A stretch of 64,000 nt of DNA from Asterochloris sp. CNOR1 (Eukaryota > Chlorophyta > Trebouxiophyceae > Trebouxiales > Trebouxiaceae): contig OZ017754.1 in NCBI GenBank assembly GCA_963969365.1, positions 1,674,001-1,738,000 on the forward strand, given 5' to 3'. Position 1 is the first letter of the stretch. Each line of letters opens with the position of its first letter. The notes beneath the pieces were generated by a model. The model did not search any database. It worked only from the letters and a program-made list of their open reading frames with translations, and was not told where the DNA came from. Below are positions 46,921 through 58,800 of this stretch, piece by piece. A program made the position numbers and the translations under genes.

Positions 46921-49900
46921 TCAAAGTTCACTGTGTGCTTTGCCTTGAGATGACACAGTTTGCTCCGAAAGAGCATCAAGAGCAATGCTGGCATGCATGG
47001 CTGCTCCAAATGGCATGACTTCCTCATCCAGCTGGAACTGTGGTGTGTGCAGTCCATGGGTAAACCCTCCAGCTTCATTCTGAATGCCAAGGAACATGAA
47101 GGCACCAGGCACAGCATCTGCCAGAAATGAGAAGTCCTCTGCAGGCAGAGGGTGTCAAGGGGTGTGTTCTGTGCTTTGCTTTCAGCAACTTGCAGATCAC
47201 AACGATGTGCAAAGTATATCACACAGCCATGCCAATAGATGCCCTGCCTGCAGAGGTGGCTAATGCACTGACACATCGGGTCAAGCGCATACCTCAAACC
47301 CAAAAGCAATAATTTATCGAAGTGTGACCCCAGCAATTGTGGCAGTACCTGCTCCCATGGTGGCAGTGGGCGGTGGCAGGTCCCAGACCTTGTTATCAGC
47401 CTCAACAGCATCTGGGTGCGTCTCATGCAGTAGCTGGCGAGCCACGCGGCTGACAGCCCTGGTTAACTTGGGATCATTGATGGTAGGCAGGTAGGGCACC
47501 TCCGCAAACTTTACTTGTGCGCTCGAGAGGTGCAAAGCTGCAGCTCCCTTGATCACCTGCGCAGACAGCACTGGGCAATCTTTGAGTCAATGGCCGCGTG
47601 GCTGCAAGTGACGCATCATCTGCCAGGCGTCCCCAGCGGCCCTTGCCCAAGAGGCACTTGGGACAATGGCAGATTGACTCTTGACTCAAGGAGCAAGACA
47701 GTGATACCTTGGTCAGAAGCATCAGGCAGTGCTGCCGGGACGGCATTGCTGCACAGGGCCATCTGCAGAGGGGGAACTACCCTCTGCATGATAGTGTCAG
47801 CCTTGCATCATGTCAAAGTGCAGCAGGTCAACTGCACAGCTGCAGCCTAGTAGGCTCCCCAGCGTTTCAGCTCCAGCTACATGAATCAGAGCATAGCAGC
47901 ATGCACCTGCAGTGCTCTGCAGGGCTGACCTCTATCACTCGCTGCTTGATGTGGGCAGCAGTCTCCTTGGTGAGCGCGCGTGTTGTGCCATTGAGCTGGA
48001 CTCGCTCTGGAATGACATTGGAGGCACCCTCCCCTGCAGCAAGGCCAAGGGCTTATGTGCCATGCTCATTGGTGTGCCACGGCCAAAGCTGCAGGCCCCA
48101 ATCCCCAAGCAGATGCTTTGTGGCAAGCACACTGTGCTCCACAGGTGCTGGGCTGAGCCTGCCCAGCAATCATGTGGGGAACTTTGGCTTCTGAAGAGAC
48201 ATAAAGGCTGCTGGCTGCCCGCGGCATGCAGGACCACCATGCAGGTGCAACGCAGCCTGGGACCAACACCTGCGCCGCCAACTGTGCCGTGGGCAGTGGG
48301 TCAGACAGATGTTGGCCCCTGCAGGTTTCACCAGCAGGAGGGATTGTGCCTGCCTCCTGCCTTTTCCACAGGGTGCCCATCTACGACCTGCAGTGAAACC
48401 CGCTGCCCACCTGTGCTGAAGCGAGCCACAGTCACAACCCCGCTGTCAGTGGGATTCAGCTCCCTGGATATGAGTGGCTGCAGGGCCAGCACAGCCTGTG
48501 CCCCAGCCACCACAGGGTCGGCCGTCAGGTGGGGCATGGCTCCATGGCCGCCCCGCCCATAGATGATGGCCTCAAACTTGTCCGAGGCTGCCATCATGGT
48601 GCCCGCCTGCAGGCAGACTGGTGAACTGTTGCCTGCAGCAATGTGGGCAGCAGAGGAGACCATTTCTACCTGGCTGCCACCACAGTGCCTTCCTGCAGGG
48701 CAGATGAGCCATGGTCCAGCAGGTGGCATCCCATGCATAGCAGGCCACAGGGGCCCTGCAGAGTACTGCTTCATGCATGCTGTTTGTACACTCAACCTTG
48801 CCTGAGGTTGCAGCATGGTGCTTGCCTGCAGTGCTGCTGCACATCTATGCCTGTTGCAGGCTGGGGCATCAGAGGGGAGCAATGCTGTCTGTGTCTGCTG
48901 CCATGCTGTCTGCCTGCCAGGCATACTAGTGCCTGCAGCGGCTCTGGGCAGCACAGGTAGCACTGCAGAACCCTGTAGCAGGTTCTCACCATGCTCTTGA
49001 GCCGAGCCAGACAGGCTGCCAACTGCAGAGGCGTGATGCGGTGCAGGAGCAGCATACAGCACAGCAAGGTGCATGATGACTGCGTGGCAGGGACTGTTGG
49101 ACCCAGGCATAGTTGAATGGGAACCCAGATGTGTATCAGCATGCATGGCGCAACTCAGGCGTGACTTCCCGGCAGCCACAGATGGGAGTCCCAGCATGTG
49201 GCCCACCCTGATGGCTGCCACCCCGCTGGGATACAGCGGCCAGACGTGCATGCCAAACACGCCTGAGACGCCATTGAGAACACCCTCATCAACCATCATC
49301 TTGCCGCCTCCGCCACCCTCCTCTGTGGGCAAGAAAGTCAGCGATCTGACCAATGTCTGAAGGGGGACAGATCGTAGGCCAACTCGACAACAGGAGGTAC
49401 TGCGGGTCAAGGTACACATCATGTGCCGCAAAGGGTTTGGTGCTGCTCATGACACATTCAGCTCGCTATGCTGCAATGGGCACTGCCTATCGACTGGCTG
49501 GCAGATGAGCAGTGTGCACACACGCAGGCCCATGTGGGCACAAAGTGCTGCTGCCAACCTGCTGGCTGAAAGATGATCACCACAGTGCCCTTGATGTCTG
49601 CTTCCCTGGCTTTTAGGATCTTGGCAGCTGCAGCAGGGTTGTGAGGGGCGGTTTCACCGAAGAGAGGCAGCTCAGATTGCAGAAATGTTGTATCAGTACA
49701 GCAGCCGCAGGCAGGCAGCGCACCACAAACTCCAATGCTGTGCGCAATCTGGAGCAGTCAAAGGTGCATGCATTCTTGCGACTACCAGCAACGCACAGCT
49801 GATGCAGGGGCTTACCGCCCAGCAGCATTGTCATGTGTGAGTCATGGCCGCAAGCATGCATTTTGCCTGGATGCTGGCTCTTGAAGTCAGACTCCACTTC

Positions 49901-50485
49901 CTCCTGTAGCGCATTGGGGCTGTGGTGCACATCTGCATGTTGCATGCACTTCATGACATGCCAAGCAGAGGCTCTAAAGACACAAATGTGTGGGTGTTCG
50001 GCAGACTGGCTGTGGATGCATGCGAGGCTGCCTGCCATGGGATGGGCGATTGCAGCACCAGATGGCAGCATCAGTGTAGCGCAGCAGGCCTCACAGTGAT
50101 GGGGAGGGCATCCATGTCTGTCCGCAGGGCAAATTTGGGGCCGTTGCCTGTGCCCAGCCTGGCAACGATGCCGCTCCTGGCCACTGGAAAGTCATAATCA
50201 ATGCCTATGGCATCCAGCTGCTTCCTGCAGAGGCCAGTCTCTTGAGCTCAAAGCTCGATTGCTGGATTGCACATTCCAGGGAGATGCACATTGCTGGGGT
50301 CGCCCCACATCTCACCTGACAAATGCACTTGTCTTGTCCAGCTCGAACAACAGCTCAGGGATTTGGTGAAGCGCTCTGCGTGTCTCCTTGAGATAAGGGA
50401 GAAGCTGCTGTGCCTCCTCATAAATGCTGGTGCATGCAACTCCATGTAGAAAGACCAGCAGGAGGATCCTGCAGACATGTGACAT
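46921..50485 (-). CDS. ILR1-like IAA-amino-acid amidohydrolase (M20 metallopeptidase family)
   Basis: In plants this family frees auxin from amino-acid conjugates in the ER; in an alga other N-acyl amino acids are equally likely substrates. Nine exons join in phase: 50485-50316, 50224-50095, 49903-49816, 49627-49559, 49322-49180, 48606-48411, 48033-47930, 47556-47349 and 47138-46921, giving 441 residues, the normal family length. An N-terminal signal peptide ([20 protein letters not shown]) leads to [20 protein letters not shown]. Metal ligands are all present: [34 protein letters not shown] and GLHTPQF. The lid carries [11 protein letters not shown]. The protein ends KAHSEL, a KDEL-like tetrapeptide, consistent with ER retention as in plant ILR1-like enzymes. 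It is head to head with the methyltransferase gene, and its stop is 114 bp from that of the lumenal-protein gene. Confidence 0.93.
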
Positions 50486-50709
50486 GCTGATCTGGGCCCC
50501 GATTGACCCCTACAACCAGCTACTGTCAGGCCATGCTGTGATCAGATCACGTGTAGTGATCACATCACGTGTTGTCAGATGGCAGTGACCTACCTACGTC
50601 TCACATCAAAGCCAGTCCAATTCAGCTGAAGACTTACGTCCTGAAAGATTCTGCGGCCCTTCAGATGCCCCCTGTCTGAGCTGCTTGTCTTCCTGGCAGC
50701 AGCCTAGCC
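50486..50709. promoter_or_regulatory. Divergent promoter region with two G-boxes
   Basis: This 224 bp lies between the start codons of the amidohydrolase (-) and methyltransferase (+) genes. Two palindromic CACGTG cores occur at 50548-50553 and 50566-50571, both inside ATCACGTGT, with a palindromic TGATCA between them. CACGTG is the core site of plant and algal bHLH/bZIP factors. I see no TATA box. Confidence 0.55.
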
Positions 50710-52525
50710 ATGAGGATCACTCTGGAAGGGTGAGCACAAACAAAAGAAACGCTCCCAGCTTTGCTCCCGACTGCATCACTCAAGGCTACACTCTGCCCTC
50801 AGTTGGGAAGATGGGCAGCCTGTCAAGGCAACAATCGATGCCCCCAACAGATGGCAGGTGCAAGCGGCAGAGAAGCTCACAGTTGAGCTTCAATCTGGCG
50901 TCACCATCACCCTGCAGCAGCAGGTCTGTCTGCAAGCTCCTGCCCTACCATGCATCTTGCCATCAACGAAGACCTGCACCGGCTGGACACCGCTGCTTGA
51001 TGCTGAGTGTAGCCACTTTGCAACTTGGCATGTGTATGGCAGGGCACCAGGTGTTTTGTGCCAATCATGCTCAATTCATATGCACAGTGACCATACAGCA
51101 GTGCCTGCACACTGGCACTGCAAGCTCCTGCTGCCTTGCGGAGTTTCCAGACCAGCGCCTATCTCATGCCACTGCCTGGTGCGGTGCGCTCACAGTGTGG
51201 TCCACTGCAGCCACACAGCCTGGGTGCTGTGACCATTGCGCACACTATGAATAGGCTGCTGCAGAGCTGCCAGCTGGCACTGCATGGCACACTGTGAATA
51301 GGCTGCATGCAGCCTGCCCTAGCTTGGTTGAGGACTGATTCTAACTGCTCAATGTTTTGTGCAGTGCAGCCACGCAGCCTGACTGCTGCCAAGCTTGGAG
51401 TGGGGGCCTGTGCATGGGATGGGGCACTGGTGCTGTGCTCGTATCTGGCTGCCCAGCCCAGAGGCACCTTTGCAGGCAAGCCCTGACAGCTGTCAGGTGC
51501 TGCTGACTCACATGCAGGGCACCTTGCACGAGCACAAGAGCCGCGAAGCAGTGCGAGTGTTCAACCCATCTTGGTGGCACTGCAGCATTGCCCCGTCCTC
51601 TGTGCGTTGCCCTTTGCATCTGCTGTCTGAGCTTGCCTGGGCAAGCCGCCCCTGTCCTTAGGCTGCCCATTTTGACAATGCCGAGCTCTGTGTGCCGGCA
51701 GGGAAGCGCGTAGTGGAGCTGGGGGCAGGCATTGGGATGGTGGGGCTGGCTCTGGCTGCATTGGGCGCCGAGGCCACCATGACTGACAAGGCCGCTCTCC
51801 TCAGTCTCATGCGTGGCAACGTGGCGCGCAACTGGTTGGCAGGCACACCCCGCCCAGGGTAAGCAGACATCCTGTGCTGCAGAGATGCTACTTGCTTTCC
51901 CTGACAGGCTGCTCCAGCCAGGCATCGATGCAAGTCTTAGCAGTCTTGCAGTGGCGTTGTGCCTGATTCTGACCTCAGATTCAGGACTTCCCCAGCTACC
52001 AGCAGGCAATCTCTGCGAGGCAGCCGAGCTTTCTCAACTTGACGACATGACATGCCTGTTGGATCTGCCTGGTTCAAGTTGGTGCCCATACCGGAAGCAC
52101 CGCCCTTGCACAACAGTGTCGCGCCCACACAGCCTTTCCCTGCTTGCGGCTACAGGGCACAGCAGGAACAGGCCGCTGGGAGGGCTGATGTGGTCGCCCT
52201 GCAGTGGGGAGCCCCTGGCTTCATGGATGTTGTTAGGCAGCTGGCTGACCGGCGACCAGTGGATTGGGTGGTGGCCACAGACTGCACATACCCTGATCCA
52301 GACGGCCCTGACCCCAACACAGTGCAGTTCATGGAGGCTTGCGCTGGCCTGTGCAGCCCCAAGACCATGTGCCTGGTGACATTTGAGGCACGCGGGGAAG
52401 ACTTGAAAGCAATTTTCTCGCTGGCTGCACAAAGACATTTCAGGCATGTCAAGCAGCTGCCTCGGGAGGAGCTGCCACAGAAGTTTCGAGTGGATCATGT
52501 TGAAGTCTGGCAGTTACAAGTCTGA
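50710..52525 (+). CDS. METTL21-type protein lysine methyltransferase
   Basis: A class I SAM-dependent methyltransferase of the METTL21/EEF1AKMT family, which methylates lysines in proteins such as chaperones and elongation factors. Five exons join in phase: 50710-50729, 50803-50923, 51370-51475, 51702-51858 and 52156-52525 (TGA), giving 257 residues. Family blocks: EKLTVELQSGVTITLQQ, GACAWDGALVLCSYL, motif I RVVELGAGIGMVGLALAAL, the post-I acid in ATMTDK, WG before the VDWVVATDCTYPD motif (a DxxY-type signature), and a C-terminal LVTFEARGEDLKA...VEVWQLQV. Intron 3 uses a GC donor (GCAG|GCAAGC); phase and sequence require it, and reading through gives a stop at once. The substrate cannot be told from sequence. 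It shares a short divergent promoter with the amidohydrolase gene and converges on CEP131 with 311 bp between stops. Confidence 0.87.
51476..51701 (+). other. GC-AG intron in the methyltransferase gene
   Basis: The exon ends ...ACCTTTGCAG and the intron begins GCAAGC, with the acceptor CCGGCAG before GGAAGCGCG. The joined product reads RGTFAGKRVVELGAG, as expected for the family. Without splicing, translation stops within two codons. Confidence 0.82.
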
Positions 52526-52836
52526 ATATGCAAGACACTGTGCACTTGACTTTTTGTGCAACAATGCCAGTCCTCTTGCTGCAGCGCAGAGGGTATATAC
52601 AAGAACCAAAGCCTGAATGTGGGGAAAGCCATCCAACTGCATGCTGAATTTGCAGGGTGGTGGAGGGTCACGCACTGACACGCATGGCGTATATGCCATG
52701 AACTGGTCACGCCACTGCCTGCATGTCTGGCAGTTCATTCAGAGAATACAGATATGCTGCAGTTGTACAGCTGAGCCTGTGGCTGCTGCAACATGCCCCC
52801 AATGTGTAAGTGGTAGTGCTACCATGCACAGGCAGG

Positions 52837-55800
52837 CTAGGCGCACAGCTCTGCCTGCTGCTGCTGCATTATACCCTCCAGAGCCTGCACCTGCTGCTGG
52901 CTGGCCTCCAGCTGCTGCCTAAGGGCTGCAATGCTGTCATCCTTGGCTGCCACAGCAGTGCGTACCCGATCCTCCAGCTGAGCCATCTCCTGCTGGTGCT
53001 GCTTGTGTGCCTTGACCAGCTGGCGCTGGGCTGCAGCCACCTGCACCAGCAATGACAGGGGCATGATCAAAAGCTGCACGACAGGGCACAGCTGCAGCCA
53101 GCTGCAGGAGGAAAGCAAGTGGACCAGCCCGCCAGACTAGCTGATTGACAGGCAACAGTTGCGACCGGGCTGGGCAGCAGCCTGTTGATCCTGCGCCTGG
53201 ACTCCAAATGGTAGCAGGGGCACAGGAGCGCCTCTGCTCTGAAATATGTAGCTGCAGCTGCAGGTAAGCTGGGCATTGAGACAGGCTCCACACAGCAGGC
53301 TGGAGCCTCGCAGCAGCCTTGCCTGCGCGTCCAGCTCCTGCTTGTCCTTGCCCATGGCCAGGAGCAGCTGCTGCTGCTGCTGGTCTCGGGCAGCATGGAT
53401 GTTGCGCAGAGTGGCGTCTCTGGCCGACACCTGCTCCTGCAGCTGCGCCACCTGCAGCCAGAAGAAGACTTCCAACTGCTGGGGATGCGCTGGCACAGGG
53501 TATGAGAGTTGAATGCAGCTCCAGATCGGCAGGATTTTGGTAAGCATGAGAGGACGCAGTCTGGGCAACACCTGGCGGTCCACGGCACCATGCAGATGCA
53601 GGGCTGAAGGGAGCGGCAATGCTGGCAGGTATGGTTGATAAGTTCAAACCTGGATATAATCAAACACGACTGGCGCTGAGAGGCTTGTCCCAGCCTGCCT
53701 GACAGCAGGAAATGACATCACACCAGCTGCAAGCAGCCCCTGTGGCAGTGTGCTGCTGGCACACCTGATCCTGCAGCTCTGAGATGGCTGTGCGCTTGTT
53801 TTGGATGTGCTGCTCTAGGTCTGTGATCCTCCTCTCAGCATCGTCAGCACGCTTCCCAGCAGCTGCCAGTGCCTCAGAGGCCACCCTGAACCTGCAGAGG
53901 CACCGGAGCTGGGTGTTCTGGGGCTGCTGCAGGTGACTGGTGTGTGGCGGGCCAGGCTGCCACACAGCAGACCTGGACATGGGCACCTTCCATAATGTGG
54001 GGATACCTGGCAGGCAACCTGTGCGCTCAGCCATCACACCTGCCTGGGCAAAGGCTCATTACACCTGCATCACTGGAGCCCGGCAAGCACTGAGCAGTGC
54101 GCCTAGCATGGAGGCATGCAAGCATGCCGCCCCAGCCCACACTAGCAACAGGCCCACCTCTCGGCATTCTGCGCCTCCGCTGACTGCGCCTGCTGCACCT
54201 CGGCCGCGCATCGAGCCTGCAGGGCGGCCTCCCTGGTGGCTGCCCCACGCTCTGCTGCTGCGCATGCGGCTGCAGTCTCCCCCTCCAGGCGCTCGATCAC
54301 AGTCTGCATGACAAGACACCACCACCTTGCCAGCCCACAAGGGTAACCATTTTCTTTTCATGGTTGCATGACCTCAATGAAGCCTCAGGCTCTGCTATTG
54401 CTTCAGCGGTTTGTGTGGGACAAGGTCTAATCTTTATTGGTGCCTTGCTGCCCCATCAGCCTCTGAGAAAGGCGCTCACCTCAAGTTCAGCGTCTCGCTG
54501 CTTGGTCAGGTCTGCGCGAATGACTGCCTCTCGAGAAGCCAGCTCCTGTCGTGCCCTCTCAGCAACTGCAGCCCGCCAGCCCTCCTGCACAGTGCTCAAG
54601 CGAAATTGGAGCCCTCCTGCACAGTGCTCAGGTAAATGGGAGCCCTCCTGCACAGTGCTCAGGTGAAATGGAGCCTTTCATCAGCAGGCTTGCTGAGGCC
54701 CTACCTATGCCAATCTGAGAGGCTCAGGGTAAGTGCTGGCAGGAGCCACTCTGGGTGGAGAATACTTGAGATGAAATTTGTAGAGCAAAGTTGCTGCTGG
54801 CCGTTCAGCACATCGTGCTGCTGGACCCGACCTGCGTCCCTCAGTTGTTCAGACTCCCACTGTTTCAATGCACGCGCCGAACACCCCTGGCAGTCAGGCA
54901 CCTCGGGACATGACGGCAGAGACCAAGACGATGCAACGACGGGAATATCTTCTTTGGCTTTGCGCCCCACCTGGCTATCCAAGGGCTGGGCCCTCAGCCC
55001 CACTGCGCATCCCTTGTGCTGCGTGGGCTCCCCAAAGAGAAACTCGTACCAGCACAGCAAACCACGCTGTAATAATCCAAGGTACCTGGCTGTTCTCATA
55101 CTGCTCCCTCAGCGTGCGCAGCTCCCGGTCGTGGTGCTTTCGCAGCTGCTCCTTCTCTGCGGCCAGGTCAGCGCGCACCTGCTGCTCCCGCTCATCTTGC
55201 CCCTGCAGACACACTAGGTCGGCCCAAGAGGCTGAAGAACTCAGGGACTCCAGAACTCAATGCAGTATAGAGTCATGAAATGGGCAGATCTGACGTGCCC
55301 CAGGACTGGTTGCAAGACTAATGACCGCACGTAGTCGGTCAAGAATGGCAGAAGCATGGCCCAAAGCTTGCAGGCCTTGAGACGACACTTGATAGCAGAC
55401 AGCGCCGCTGCCATTGCTTTGCTTGCTTATCCTGCCCCTGCATGCAGGCACCACATGCAGTGCTGACAGCATGGGGAATGCACAGGTGCTGCTTTCTTTA
55501 ATTGGCCCCTGCAGCCTCACCAAACCTATCACACCAGCAGAGCGAGGTCGAGTGGATGCCAAGCAATCCCTGTGGCCTCGTGCTCATGCTGCCTCTACAG
55601 GCTGCCGCACCATACATGGCACTCTGCAGGCACTGGACAGCTGCTGGAGTGGGGTTGGTTGCACATGATGGCTTCATAGCGCGTCCAACAATGCTCTGCC
55701 GTGAACTGGGCTGAAGCTCTCTCACAGGCTGCTCTTTCACAGGCTGCTCACACAGAACAGCTTGCCTGCATGACTTTCGCCTCAAGGTGGCCAGGCACAG

Positions 55801-58800
55801 TCTCAGGGTTGCAGGACGCCAGCTACTTGTCCCAGATGGATCATACTGTTTGCGACATGAGAAGAGGTGAAAAGAAGGTGACGCCCACAAAAGTGTTGCC
55901 AGATGGAGGGACGTGCCGCCCAGACAAACTGTGCAGGCTCCCCACCTCAATAGAGTCATCCGCCCCCCTAGGCGCTCAACAGCGACCTTCAAAGCATAGA
56001 CCCTCATTCTACGCAGAGCCTCATGCTTTTGGGGACATCAACACAGAGGCTGAATTGCCTGTCTGAGGTGCTCAATGGCTTCTCAAAGTATCAGTGCTTG
56101 TCCCTGTGCATGCCCTTGTGCCTCAAATGCAGGGGGTGGGCTTCCCAGGGGAGATCGGCTTGCCTGCCGTAGGCGCTCAATGGTGTCCTCAAAGCGTCGA
56201 CGCTCATCCTTGCGCTCAGCCTCGTGCTGCTCCAGGCGCATCTCATGGTCCGACACCAGCCTTAGACGCTGGCTCTGCATCTGGGACTCATACCTGCACC
56301 ATGCACAACTACAATGGTGGGCGTGAATCAACTGTTGAATTTGCTTGAAGAAGCTGTGGCTGCATACCTGCAGGCCAAGCAGGGTGCGTTGGGGCTGCGG
56401 GCATCAGGCAAAGTCTGCAGAGCTGTCACCCCAAGCTGCACCCTTTTCCTTTGACACTTTCTTGCTCAATGTGAGTCAGCATTCTGTAGCACGTGCACCT
56501 CTCAGCACAACCTCTCTGACACGGCGCGGCACAGCAGCAGATGCCGCAATCCCTCTGCACTACCATGCAGCATATGGCCTGCAGGCTTCCCAGTTGCCTG
56601 CCTTCTAGCGCTCATGTTTCAAGCCCACCCCTTCCCAGGCCGCACACGTTTTCAGCATAAGCAGACGCCACCAGTTGCAGCTCTTTTGGTGCTTTGCAAG
56701 GTGTGACTCTGCAAGGTTCCCCAGGAGCTGCTGTGAACCCAGGGCTTAAGGCAAGGTGCTGGAAAGCCAGTGCCACAAGCTACAGGCGCCTTCCAGCATT
56801 CAAGTTGCTTAGTGGCCATGCCCGCAGCGCGCCTGTACCGAGCGCGCCCAAGCTGCAAGTGGCAGGCATGAGCAGTATTGGCAGAGGCCATGAAGTGCAA
56901 GCTGTCGCATGCCACTTGCCTTTCTGCGGCCTCCCTGAGTCGCTCCTGCGCTGAGCCCCTCTCGCGGTCAATGGCCTCATCTCTCTCCCTCATCATGCGC
57001 TCCCGCAGCTGGCGGGCATACCCCTCATGCTGCTCGGTCACCTCATTCAGCTGACGTCTGCACAGCACTGGAGCCAGGCAAATCAGGTCCCTCTCATGCC
57101 CAGTCTGGGGAGTACAAGGCTGTCAGCTGCACATGACATCGCTCCATGCAGCTGGCGCCTGCGCACCATGGGAGCAGCCAAGCCAGGCTGCCTGAGGGAC
57201 AAAAGGCACAGCATTCATCCCACCACAGGCTGCAGGTAGTCCTTTGTAGCAATGCAAGCAGGTCAGCTGCCGTAAGTGCCAGTCATTGACACAACCTGGT
57301 GCTCAGCGCGGCCTGCTCTGCTGCAGTGGCCATCTCTGCCTTATGTTTGGCCATCAGGCGCTGGATCTCAGGCTCCATACCCTGCAGCCAGCAGAGCAAA
57401 TCGGGGCATGACTGGTCTGATGGTCTTATGAGCAGTCTTCAGTGCAGCTGTTGCCAAGGACTGGGACGAGAGGGCAAGAGCAGCCATGCCCAGCCCTCAG
57501 CGGCAAACAGATCCAGTGTTTCACAGAGGGCAGCTTCCCCTCTTGCAAAAACCCTCTTCTCACAAGAAGAGGACATCAATGATGTTACAGTGCATGTCAC
57601 CACAGCTCTAGACCTGGCATCTGCCCAGTCTGTCTAGATCATGCTGCCTGACAAGCCGTCTAGCCTGGTCTCAGCTCACTAGCTCTGCACAGCCAGACAG
57701 TGGCCGAGCCTCCAAGTCCCGCTGCATGACAAGCGATTCCGTCTTGCAGCAAATCACAGGTCATCCATAGCCAGCAGTCAGAACTATGGAGTTTCTCAAC
57801 ATCCTGCTGCGTGGCAGGCACCTTGCGTTGCCACAGCTCACAGGATACCCACGACCAGCGGACAAGGCTTGCCCTCCCCCATCCCGGGTGACCCCGCCTT
57901 GCCACTGCTCACAAGCACCCAGATAACGGCCCAGCCTTGCCTTGATGGTCATCTCTTTGACCTCGGCTGTCTTCTCCACCAGCCATGCCTCGCGCTTGAC
58001 CCTCTCAGCCGCTGCCCACGCCTCCTTCTGTCGCCGTAGCTCCACAGCCCAACCATTCTTCAGCTTCTCTATAGCCGCAGCCTGCTTAGCCTCAGTTGCC
58101 TGCAGCCATCCACAAATAACACGCGACTTAATTGCTCAGACACAGGGAAGCCACCTTGCATAGCTGCTCCAACAGCAGCCTGCCTTGCTGCAGGCATCAG
58201 AGGGGCTGTGAGTGTCCCATTCCCTTGCGCACTCGCCTGCAGTCACCAGGATATGCTGCACTTCCTGCTTTGGCACCTGTTGTCTGCTTCTCCTCGGTTG
58301 CCTGCAGCTGTGTACAGTCTCAGACAATGTGGGACACCAGGAAGCTGCCCACGATGTCCCACACACTTGAAGCCTGCCTGGCCTCACCCAGGCAGAGACA
58401 AAACACCAGATGGTGTGACTCTGTCTTGGATGCATCCAGACTCAGATGGAGGCCATCTGGACATGCTGGTCCATGGCCGCCGCCTGCCTGTCCTCAACTC
58501 CACATCTGGGTTCACATTCAGGTCAGCAGCACCATCCAGGAACCTCCTGTCCCCTCAGCGCACAGCAACCAGCAGGCAGCAGCAGCAAACACCAAGCCTG
58601 CTGACGCCACCTGCCGCTGCAGCCCTGCCGCCGTCACAAGACAACCTCCTGATCACATGCCTGCACACTAACCGCCACCTGGGTGCACATGGCTCTCAGC
58701 TGTATTATGCGAGGCATGCGACGCTGGCAAGTATCAGTCCCGCCGGGCTCTGCCATCGCCTAGCTGAATAATGCTGCAGCCAGTCGACCAGGGCTACTGC

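Noticed and set aside
48328-49431. A 367-codon minus-strand open frame
   Set aside because: It reads through two amidohydrolase exons (49322-49180 and 48606-48411) and the intron between them. The intronic part is Cys/His/Gln-rich and breaks the M20 alignment; spliced exons give the correct family sequence.
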